Positions 24,711 through 32,353 of a stretch of 64,000 bases of DNA are shown here, in pieces. The notes beneath the pieces were generated by a model. It saw only the letters and a program-made list of their open reading frames with translations, was not told the DNA's origin and searched no databases. The DNA is from GWE2-40-63 sp050179685 (GTDB lineage Bacteria > Bacteroidota > Bacteroidia > Bacteroidales > SZUA-534). The translations under genes were made by a program, and so were the position numbers. The stretch's first letter is position 1. Every line of letters starts with the position of its first letter. The stretch covers positions 57,774 to 121,773 of the forward strand of contig JBFXEW010000014.1 in assembly GCA_050179685.1 (NCBI GenBank), in the 5' to 3' direction.

Positions 24711-26910
24711 GCTCTGTTTTTTAATCTTGTTATTTAGCCTGATAAATTTATCGGGCAGCTTTGCACAAACAGAAAACCTTAAATACAAAGATGTTTTTAA
24801 TACGGTGGTGAATGATTCGGAAGAAAAATCGTACGAAATGTTGCAAAAACATCAAAAGCAGGACCCTTATCACATAAACACCTATTACCAGCTGGGGCGC
24901 ATTGCGCAAAAATGGATAATGGATTACGATCCGCTTACCGAGTACGACAATTTCAGCTTTTTTGCCTATCACGCCAACCTGTATTATTCTCTCTGCAAGA
25001 ACTACCTCGACGAAAAAGAAACCCGGAAAAATACCGACTGGTATCAGGATGTTAAACCTGCCGAAGGGAGCAAAAAAGTGGAACATCAACAAATTGTTGA
25101 CGATTTGGATCAGAAAATTGCCGCGGTTAAAACCACGGTTGAAAAAGTGAATAAAATCAGGGAATATTATTTTAATACGGTACGTAGTTATTCCAAGAGT
25201 CTGAATGGTTTTACGGCTATTGTTGAAAAAAACGCCAAATTAAAAGACATTTACCTGACTGCCGACGAAAAATTAAAAACCGATATTAAAGATATTGGAC
25301 TAAATTTCGACTCTACCCTGTATTATTTCGAAAAGTATAAGGAAGCCCTGGCCGATTTCCCCATAAAGAATTACAACCAGGAAGTAACCTTAAAAAACAT
25401 TGAGACTTATCGGCTTGAGGGTTTAATCAAATCAAATTTTTTAAAGAATCAGATAGCGCTTTGGGACTATAAAACCTGGGCAACACAGGTGTTGGCTGTT
25501 ATCGACGGCGACATAAGCACTTTACGTTACGAGATTGATGCCGAAAACAAAAAAATAGAATCGCTGACCCACGTTATCGAGCTTACCAATGGTTTTACCA
25601 ATACTTTTGCTTATTATCTGCTCGACGAAAAGCTGGCTTACCGGATTGGCCGTTTCGATTTTCAACCCCTGATTCTCGATTTATTCAATTACAAAGTTTC
25701 GAAACTAAATTTTCTGATTGATTCCCGAAAACAGGCCAATAATCCACTTGGTTTTAACCTGAGTAAGCGCAATAAATTGCTTTTTTACAAAGAACTGGTT
25801 GAACGCAAACAGCAAACCGACCAATTGCTTCAAGGCCTGGAGCAAAAAGCTACCGATTTCAACATGCAGAAATACAGTGCTTTTATTGCATCGAATTATA
25901 AGAATGCTTTGGGATTAAAGACCTACCTTACCGGTGAACCCGAAACACTGGAAACAACGCTCCACCGCTCGATGGAACACCTGAAACTCTGGTTGGTGGC
26001 CAGCGACAGCATCGAAAAACACAATCCGCAAACCATTGCTTTAAAAAAAGGACAAATATCGCTGAATCAACCTGATGATGCGCTTACCGGCGACAGCATC
26101 GACGTATATTATACTTCAACAAGTAAAGTAACAGCTAAGGGGAATCGTTATGTAGCCGGGTATTATCAACCGAAAGGGAGAAATACCCGGGCTTTTATTG
26201 CCCTTTGCGACAGTTTATACCAGCTTAGCTGGATAAAGGAGTTTGATTTTTCGGATAAAAAAACCAAACTGCAAAACTATGCCTGTCAGCTGAGTGTTTA
26301 TGACAGTGGATGCGTTGTAGCTGTTCACAGTCGCGACACCGCGCAGACCCCCTGGTTGGTAAAAAACACCCTGCTTAAACTCAATTCCAATGGACAAGAA
26401 TTGGAAAAATATGAAACAAAGGAGCGGCGTGTGCCGCGAAAAATTTATTACGACGATATCAACACTACCTTATTGGTGATGTATAAGGGAACCCGGCTTA
26501 GTGAAAAAAGTACGCAGCCTGACACCCTGGTGGTGCAGCAACTCGATTCGCTGGGAACTGAACTTTGGCAGACATCCCTGGTTTTCGACGGAATGCCGGT
26601 GGCCATGCTTCGTTCCAACGAGAAATTTCTAATTACCGGAACCTTTTCAAATTTGTTTTCCGATCTTAAACAGGTTAACCTGCCTTTAGGGCGCCAGGCT
26701 TCGTTTATGGCATTTTTAAATCCCCAGGGAAAAATGGAGCAACTTGAAATCTACAACGAAGACTATAGCTACCATTTAATGGATGCCGTCAAAATAGACA
26801 GCGAATCCATTGGTTTGGTTGGGCAGAGAGATTCGGAACCGGCAAATGGAAAAACTATGGTTTATTTCCACCTGCTTAACCCCGGTGGAAAAACCATTTA
26901 CAAATACTGA
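24703..26910 (+). CDS. Secreted protein of unknown function (735 aa)
   Basis: Not recognised. Signal peptide MNKLCFLILLFSLINLSGSFA; then an alpha-helical region with TPR-like character (YEMLQKHQKQDPYHINTYYQLGRIAQKWI) and long charged helices, one of which is coiled-coil-like (VEKVNKIREYYFNTVRSYSKSLNGF). From about residue 470 the protein changes to beta structure resembling a propeller (KVTAKGNRYVAGYYQPKGRNTRAFIALCDSLYQLSWIKEF; FLITGTFSNLFSDLKQ). The ATG at 24703 begins the signal peptide and overlaps the OmpA gene end (AATGAATAA). Coupling to a peptidoglycan-binding PD40-OmpA protein suggests a periplasmic complex. It converges with the FecR-like gene, 18 bases away. Confidence 0.75.
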   Translation: MNKLCFLILLFSLINLSGSFAQTENLKYKDVFNTVVNDSEEKSYEMLQKHQKQDPYHINTYYQLGRIAQKWIMDYDPLTEYDNFSFFAYHANLYYSLCKNYLDEKETRKNTDWYQDVKPAEGSKKVEHQQIVDDLDQKIAAVKTTVEKVNKIREYYFNTVRSYSKSLNGFTAIVEKNAKLKDIYLTADEKLKTDIKDIGLNFDSTLYYFEKYKEALADFPIKNYNQEVTLKNIETYRLEGLIKSNFLKNQIALWDYKTWATQVLAVIDGDISTLRYEIDAENKKIESLTHVIELTNGFTNTFAYYLLDEKLAYRIGRFDFQPLILDLFNYKVSKLNFLIDSRKQANNPLGFNLSKRNKLLFYKELVERKQQTDQLLQGLEQKATDFNMQKYSAFIASNYKNALGLKTYLTGEPETLETTLHRSMEHLKLWLVASDSIEKHNPQTIALKKGQISLNQPDDALTGDSIDVYYTSTSKVTAKGNRYVAGYYQPKGRNTRAFIALCDSLYQLSWIKEFDFSDKKTKLQNYACQLSVYDSGCVVAVHSRDTAQTPWLVKNTLLKLNSNGQELEKYETKERRVPRKIYYDDINTTLLVMYKGTRLSEKSTQPDTLVVQQLDSLGTELWQTSLVFDGMPVAMLRSNEKFLITGTFSNLFSDLKQVNLPLGRQASFMAFLNPQGKMEQLEIYNEDYSYHLMDAVKIDSESIGLVGQRDSEPANGKTMVYFHLLNPGGKTIYKY

Positions 26911-26928
26911 TTATTTTAAAGCAAAACC

Positions 26929-27747
26929 CTACAGTTCAATGCCGGCAATTAATTGATTTACCTGGCTTTCTTCTACATTTCCGTAAATGTCGAACACATA
27001 CTGCAACAGGTATGCTTTAATCTCGTCGGCTGGTAAGCCCTGCGATTTTACAATGGGGACAATGGTTTCCAGTTCTTTTTTCAACACATCGGCATCGATA
27101 AAGCACAGGTTGATTTCCGTTATCAGTTCGGAACTTTCGGTAGCCGGTTGGTACTTGTAAACACTTAGCTTAGGAATGGTATCGCTGTGCAGCGTATCGC
27201 CATTGCTAACCAAAAGTTTGTTACGCTCAATCCGAAGCGTTTGATTGTTAAAGGCAACTTTTTTCGACACTTTACGATCGTTGATGGTGTAGTGGAATAC
27301 AAAAAAGTCCTCGTTGCTTAAGGGGTACATGCCCGAATCCATTCTGATTTCGAGCTCCGGTCCTATAACATTAAAATTATCGATGCCCAGATAGGTTTTA
27401 AAATCCTTCACCCCGGTTTCGCTCATGGCTGCACGAGTGCTCAATTGCCCCCGACTCCTGATTGGACTGAGCGCCAGTTCGGCGTTGGCAAAAATATCGC
27501 CGTCGGCCGATTCAATATTGGGGGTGCGCAGCATGTATTTTTTTTGCGCGTTGGAAATTACGTAGGCAAAAGCATTGCTTTTAAAATTCAGTTCATCCTG
27601 AGCATAGAGTGAATTACCCTGACTCATTTGCTGGCTTTGGGTTACATTAAAAATTTCGCCATTTACTTTTATCACGTTGTAAGTACTGCTTTGGGCCCAG
27701 GCCATTGTGCCTGAAAGAATTAACCCAATTAAAACGAAGCATTTCAT
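26929..27747 (-). CDS. Secreted FecR-like protein of unknown function
   Basis: A 272-residue exported protein: signal peptide MKCFVLIGLILSGTMAWA, then a short beta domain YNVIKVNGEIFNVTQSQQMSQGNSLYAQDELNFKSNAFAYVISNAQKKYMLR that follows the FecR/periplasmic-ligand pattern (V.G.v....L..GD.l...d.l.f...sa.v.l). The remaining 190 residues are mixed alpha/beta with no motif I know; the C-terminal part (LKKELETIVPIVKSQGLPADEIKAYLLQYVFDIYGNVEESQVNQLI) is helical. It lies 33 bases after the secreted caspase gene on the same strand, and FecR domains are known to accompany bacterial caspase-like and TPR proteins. Function is inferred only from that linkage. Confidence 0.65.
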   Translation of the reverse strand: MKCFVLIGLILSGTMAWAQSSTYNVIKVNGEIFNVTQSQQMSQGNSLYAQDELNFKSNAFAYVISNAQKKYMLRTPNIESADGDIFANAELALSPIRSRGQLSTRAAMSETGVKDFKTYLGIDNFNVIGPELEIRMDSGMYPLSNEDFFVFHYTINDRKVSKKVAFNNQTLRIERNKLLVSNGDTLHSDTIPKLSVYKYQPATESSELITEINLCFIDADVLKKELETIVPIVKSQGLPADEIKAYLLQYVFDIYGNVEESQVNQLIAGIEL

Positions 27748-27780
27748 GTTGTTGTTTTTTAAATAAATCGAACTTTAGCC

Positions 27781-30036
27781 TTAGCGGCTGTATAACAGGA
27801 ATTCGCCGCCTTCGTTTCCGCTGATCTTCAGTGGACGGCCAATGGGCGTTTGTACAGCCGAATTCCGCACTTTAAATTTTACATACGAAATGAGTTCCGT
27901 AACCGCAATGTATTCGCGTTGATTCTCTTTCAACGCCTCTACCAGATATTGGGCAAACGGACTTCCTTCGCCTTGCGCTCCGTCGGCAACGTATTCAATG
28001 TTGCCCGAGGTAAATCCCCAACGCGATTTAATTTTATCGTTGTTGGGTTTGTAGGTCATTTCATCGTCGTTAACAAACAGCGATCCTGAAAAACAGGCAT
28101 CGGCAATTAAAAAAGTATGCCGGGTATCGAGTGCATTTAAAAAGTTAAGCAGGGTGGTGTTGTCGAGGTACTGGTTGTCGGCATTCAGTTCGGCATCATA
28201 TGGAATCCAGGCTCCCTCGTCGGTTTGTGGATTGTAATCGCCATGTCCGGCATAATAAATAATCAGGTTGTCCTGCGGGCTTAATTCGCCTTTAATTTTA
28301 ATCAGCTCGTTAATCATGTTGTTTTTGGTAGCATGCGCATCGTACAACTCAAAAACATTTTCGGCTTCCACCTCATATTTTTGCAGAAGCACTTGTTTTA
28401 CAAATTGCGCATCGCTCACCGCATTGGATAGTTTGGGCCAGTGGGTGTAATTGTTTATGCCGATAACCAACAGCAGGTTTTTTGCCCGGGCATTGGGTGT
28501 AAAGTCAATATCAATAGTTTCGGAATAGTTTTGGCTGTTGCCCGATGCCAGCAATTGTGCTTTACCCATGATAAGGGCAATTTCTTTTAAATCGGTATAT
28601 TTTTCATCGGGGCCGGTAATAAAGAAACGAACAAGGTTTCGAGCACCTTCGGCTTTTTCCATCCCCACCGTAGCCGGATTGTTCAGCAGGTAATCAAAAG
28701 GTATAGAAAGGGTGGTGTCGCTTTTTGCTGCCAGCGAATCAATCGGGTAACTTTGCTTAAAGTTTAACATGGGATTCACAAAAGGTTGAAAAAGTCGGAT
28801 TTGTAAATTACGTAGTTCCTTATCGGAAGTATTGCTTATTTGTACCTTTAGTTGGCCCTTCTGCCCCTTGCTTAAATAGTTTTGTTGTTCGGGGTAGAGG
28901 AATTCAAACGACAGTAATTCGTAATCGGGGTAAACCTTATGTTTATCTTCGTTTTCTAAATCGGTAAAATACGGATTGGTCAGTTCCCGGGTTTCTGCAA
29001 TATTATTTAGCAGTACGTTTATGGTATTTAAATTTTCAAAAGCTCCCAGTTCATTGGTGTTAAGCTGAATGGCTTTCTCGAAATAAGGTTTGGCTGCCTC
29101 GAGGTACGATTTGGCTGCATCTTCAATTTCACGTCCCTGAGCCTGATACGTGTACTGGTAGGGAGTCATTTTGGTAAGGGCCTGGTTGTATTGCAGTCCG
29201 CGATGGTAGTAAAAGGTACCCACGTTAAATATGGCTTCCAGAAAATCTGGGTTTAGTTCAATGGCTTTTGATGCCAGCGCCACCGATTGTTCGTAATCGC
29301 CTTTATTGTGCATAATTAGGGAAAGGTTGTAATAATGTTTGGCATCGTCGGGATTTAACTCAATGAGCCGGCGGAATTTTTTTTCAGCAGCATCCATTTG
29401 CTGGGTTTCTATGTAAATGTTGACTTCTTTCTTAGGAAACTCCGGGTCGTCGGGGAAGCGCTGCTGGGCTGTTTCGAGCAGTTTAATGGCTTCAGTATAA
29501 TCTTTTTTTACGTCCAGCGCTATCGAAATTAAAAGATTCAGTGCGCGTTTGTCGTTGGGGAACTGTTCAACAAAGGGTTGCAGGCGGGCTTTTGCAGCTT
29601 CAAAGTCGCCGTATTTGTAGTAAAGCATGATGTCGGCCATGCGGATTTGCGGGTTATCGGCAAATTTTTGTTTGGCCGCTTCGGCGTATTGAACCGCTTT
29701 TTGGTAATCCTTTTCAATCTCAACACAGGCTTGAATGGCCAGGTAGTAGTTTCGGACCGATTCGTGGCCCAATATCATCAGCTTATCGAAACTCTTAAAA
29801 AGCACCGGGGCATTTTGTGTTTTGTAGGCACAGTCGATCAGGTAAATATAAGCAGTAGTGTCGGTCGGAACCAGATTCGAAGCATTGGTAAAATGCTTTA
29901 AGGCGGTAAAATAGTCGTTTACTGCGTAGGCCTCCACCCCAAGATTCAACTGATTGAGCCAGCGGGAGTTTAGCGACTGGCTTTGAGCAAACTGGAACAG
30001 CAGCAGGATCAGCAACAGGTTGAGTGCTTTTTTCAT
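27781..30036 (-). CDS. Secreted TPR-caspase-family (C14) protease
   Basis: A 751-residue exported protein. After the signal peptide (MKKALNLLLILLLFQFAQS) come about seven TPR-type repeats (residues 25-360; for example AMEKKFRRLIELNPDDAKHY is the type of repeat seen), a beta-sandwich segment (about 370-490), and a C-terminal caspase-like domain (about 510-745). The domain starts NLLLVIGINNYTHWPKL and carries the catalytic dyad: histidine in LIIYYAGHGDY (about residue 597) and cysteine in FLIADACFSGSLF (about 648), with an acidic loop after it. The ATG at 30036 begins the signal peptide, and a -7 box lies at 30065-30072. First gene of a two-gene unit with the FecR-like protein. Location would be periplasmic or outer membrane, unlike cytoplasmic orthocaspases in defence systems. 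Confidence 0.9.
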   Translation of the reverse strand: MKKALNLLLILLLFQFAQSQSLNSRWLNQLNLGVEAYAVNDYFTALKHFTNASNLVPTDTTAYIYLIDCAYKTQNAPVLFKSFDKLMILGHESVRNYYLAIQACVEIEKDYQKAVQYAEAAKQKFADNPQIRMADIMLYYKYGDFEAAKARLQPFVEQFPNDKRALNLLISIALDVKKDYTEAIKLLETAQQRFPDDPEFPKKEVNIYIETQQMDAAEKKFRRLIELNPDDAKHYYNLSLIMHNKGDYEQSVALASKAIELNPDFLEAIFNVGTFYYHRGLQYNQALTKMTPYQYTYQAQGREIEDAAKSYLEAAKPYFEKAIQLNTNELGAFENLNTINVLLNNIAETRELTNPYFTDLENEDKHKVYPDYELLSFEFLYPEQQNYLSKGQKGQLKVQISNTSDKELRNLQIRLFQPFVNPMLNFKQSYPIDSLAAKSDTTLSIPFDYLLNNPATVGMEKAEGARNLVRFFITGPDEKYTDLKEIALIMGKAQLLASGNSQNYSETIDIDFTPNARAKNLLLVIGINNYTHWPKLSNAVSDAQFVKQVLLQKYEVEAENVFELYDAHATKNNMINELIKIKGELSPQDNLIIYYAGHGDYNPQTDEGAWIPYDAELNADNQYLDNTTLLNFLNALDTRHTFLIADACFSGSLFVNDDEMTYKPNNDKIKSRWGFTSGNIEYVADGAQGEGSPFAQYLVEALKENQREYIAVTELISYVKFKVRNSAVQTPIGRPLKISGNEGGEFLLYSR

Positions 30037-30064
30037 AAGTAGGACCTTGTTTGGGTTAAACAAT

Positions 30065-30072
30065 CAAATGTA
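30065..30072 (-). promoter_or_regulatory. -7 box for the caspase gene
   Basis: Reverse-strand TACATTTG fits TAnnTTTG, 28 bases before the ATG at 30036. Confidence 0.55.
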
Positions 30073-30139
30073 TTCAATTTTTTGATAAAACGAAAAACCT
30101 TTTGTAAAGCAAACGCTTCGAGCGCATTAAACCTTTGTA

Positions 30140-30500
30140 TAAATTAACAATGGGCAATTAGCAATGAACAATTAGAAATGAGTAAAGAGTGATGAGTAAT
30201 CAATAATCAGTCTGCCGTGGCAGTTCACAGTCTACAGCCAAACAGCATTGAACAATGGACAATGAACAGTTAATAATAAATAAGCCCGGAGGGCTTAAAG
30301 GTCGGTAGAACAAAATCCACACAGAAAATGCGGTGCAAGCAATTGGTTGCCATGAAATACAAGCACACCACGCACCGCAATAGCCGAAAGCTCACCGTTT
30401 GCAAAAACAAATTAACAATGGGCAATGTATAATTATCAATGTTTAACCAATAGATTACAGCCGGCAGTTTCCAGTCCACAGTTGGCAATTTGCAATTATT
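30140..30500. repeat. Degenerate A/T-rich word repeats (AATGAACAATTAG family)
   Basis: Many near-copies of short words such as AACAATGGGCAATTAGCAA, AATGAACAATTAG, AATGGACAATGAACAG and AACAATGGGCAATG are scattered at 30146-30180, 30245-30272, 30410-30440 and 30480-30500. The same words appear in reverse complement at 63849-63900. No gene; the open frames here are accidental. Confidence 0.7.
30281..30379. repeat. Structured non-coding segment with two inverted repeats
   Basis: TAAGCCC/GGGCTTA (30281-30287/30291-30297) forms a tight hairpin with a 3-base loop; TGCGGTGC (30329-30336) pairs with GCACCGCA (30372-30379). The segment is GC-richer than its flanks and embedded in the A/T word repeats. 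Confidence 0.45.
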
Positions 30501-30589
30501 AATTAAGCCCGGTACTTTGCACTCATGTTTTTAACTGAAAAGAACCCATTTCTACTCCAGCCAAAGGGGATCACAACCCGCAAGTATGA

Positions 30590-30840
30590 CCTTTTTCTTG
30601 AAAAAGACCACTTATTCGTTGGCATGATGGGGTAAATCTACAGAATTGACCCTTATTCGTTGGTAAAAGGGGTCGATTCTGGAAAATATACCCCTTGTTC
30701 CAGGTCAATATGTCCTTTTACTGGGGAGAAAGTCGATATTTGCCGGTTGTGAAGTCCTTATTTTCGAGAATTAATACATTCCTCCGGCGGATAAACCCCT
30801 AAAAACTCCAGAAGTTGCCTTATTTCAGGGATTTACAAGC
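30590..30840. repeat. Degenerate tandem array with about 21-base period
   Basis: Words of the form TTATTCGTTGG recur at roughly 21-base steps: ATTC-type cores lie at 30613, 30654, 30675, 30696 (GTTC) and 30717 (TTAC), with weaker ones before and after. Read on this strand, the units resemble the reverse complement of the 21-base array at 42.5-43.0 kb (TTATTCCG...). Copies are very diverged. Confidence 0.5.
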
Positions 30841-31140
30841 TTCGCTATTCTAAATCTGTTTCGGCAAAGTTTTCGTACCGTTTGTCCGTTTAAAAATGCC
30901 AGGGTGTAGCTATTGGAGGAGATTTTTTTGTATTCTGTAAACTGAATTAGCTTGCGCAGAATAAAACCTATTGTATTCAATATTCATTCTTGGCTCAGAA
31001 TTAAATATCAATAATCAAATAGCAACTATCAAAAATCAGATTTTAATTAACCGAGTCTTCCAGCTTTGGTTGCTATGCTCTAATGTCATAGTTCCGGCTT
31101 CCAGCCTAAAGTCCAACAGCAAAACGTAGCGTAAAAAGGT
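30841..31140. other. Gene-free stretch with nothing recognised
   Basis: The last 300 bases before the DUF502 gene hold no gene or clear structure that I can support. Confidence 0.5.
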
Positions 31141-31710
31141 TTAATCCCATCCGGCTACTCCACCCGAAACAGCAAACTTCATTACATCGGCTGCGGGTAT
31201 GTCAACGGGCGTAACCTGATTGGAGGGAACAATAAACATCTCACCCGAAAAATTATAGGAATGCGGAAAGTATACCGAAACAAAATCGGTAAGACCCAGT
31301 CGTGATAAGTCGGTCTCGGTAACAAAGCCCAGCTTATGGAGTTCCGATATGTGATTTACCTTAACCAATACCGGGCGGTTAAACTTCTTTTCTTTTCCGG
31401 CAAAAGCCGAAAACAAATCGTTAAATGCCGAATAGATTACTTTTAAAAGGGGAACTTTTTCGAGCAACTGTTTAAAAAGCTTTTTTATTGGCCGGGCAAG
31501 AATGGTTTGCCCCGCGTATCCCAAAAAAGTTAATAAAACAAAGAGCACTACAATGCCCAAACCGGGGATTCGGATTCCTACAAAAGCTTCGAGAAACTGC
31601 TGAATGGTACCATCGACCACATTAAAAACCAGGTAAACGATGTAAATGGTAACAGCAATGGGGGCAATATAAACCAGGCCCTGCAAAAAATAGGCGACTA
31701 ATCGTTTCAC
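31141..31710 (-). CDS. DUF502 family membrane protein
   Basis: A 189-residue protein of the DUF502 family, two N-terminal membrane helices followed by a soluble beta domain. Family marks are FLQGLVYIAPIAVTIYIVYLVF, GLGIVVLFVLLTFLGYAG, VPLLKVIYSAFNDLFSAF and the C-terminal FSGEMFIVPSNQVTPVDIPAADVMKFAVSGGVAG. Homologues are found across bacteria and plants (COV proteins) and may be linked to membrane trafficking or channels; the bacterial function is unknown. The start codon is GTG at 31710. It lies 96 bases after aroK on the same strand and may be the end of the parE-parC-aroK unit. Confidence 0.9.
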   Translation of the reverse strand: MKRLVAYFLQGLVYIAPIAVTIYIVYLVFNVVDGTIQQFLEAFVGIRIPGLGIVVLFVLLTFLGYAGQTILARPIKKLFKQLLEKVPLLKVIYSAFNDLFSAFAGKEKKFNRPVLVKVNHISELHKLGFVTETDLSRLGLTDFVSVYFPHSYNFSGEMFIVPSNQVTPVDIPAADVMKFAVSGGVAGWD

Positions 31711-31806
31711 GGTACTAAAGTTTTAAAAATTCATGCTAAGTTATACAAATAAACCCACTGCGGGGTTTATAGCAGAAGAAAAAAGGATCAGTAAAAATTT
31801 AACAGA

Positions 31807-32304
31807 CTAGGTTAAGGCTGCCAGCAATGTTTTTACATTTAAATCGATACCGTTTACAATAACACAGGCCCTGCGATAATAAGGTTCGCGCACCAGCAGG
31901 GCTTTTTCGATAAAAGCCAGTTGCTCTGCTTCGCTTTTATCTTTAAGTAAGGGACGCTTTGTTGCTGCGTTTTTAAGCCGGTCGGCCAAAGCTTTTGCCG
32001 AAAGTTCAATGTACACCGTTACCCCATTGGCCCGCATTTTATCCATATTATCGGCATAGGCTGCGGCACCTCCTCCGGTTGCAATTACCGCATCTTCAAG
32101 TTCAAAAGTTTGGTAAAGGGCTTGCTGCTCAAGTTTCCTGAAAACTTCTTCTCCATCCTGTTCAAACAGGTCAACAATAGTTTTTCCGGCCTGTTGTTCA
32201 ATGTGTTCATCAAGGTCGATAAAAGGAATGCCCAGCGTTTTAGCCAGTTTTTTTCCTATGGTCGACTTTCCACATCCCATATATCCTAACAGGTAAATAC
32301 GCAT
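31807..32304 (-). CDS. aroK: Shikimate kinase
   Basis: A 165-residue shikimate kinase, which phosphorylates shikimate at the 3-hydroxyl with ATP in the fifth step of the chorismate pathway. The Walker A motif is LLGYMGCGKSTIGKKLA, the shikimate-binding aspartate lies in FIDLDEHIEQQAGKTI, the GGGAAAY block binds substrate, and the lid carries KRPLL. Full family length. It starts 49 bases after the parC stop on the same strand, so it may be co-transcribed with the topoisomerase genes. Confidence 0.95.
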   Translation of the reverse strand: MRIYLLGYMGCGKSTIGKKLAKTLGIPFIDLDEHIEQQAGKTIVDLFEQDGEEVFRKLEQQALYQTFELEDAVIATGGGAAAYADNMDKMRANGVTVYIELSAKALADRLKNAATKRPLLKDKSEAEQLAFIEKALLVREPYYRRACVIVNGIDLNVKTLLAALT

Positions 32305-32353
32305 TTGCTTCCTTTATTTTTCTCTCAAAAACCGATTTGCTGTATTCCTTTTA

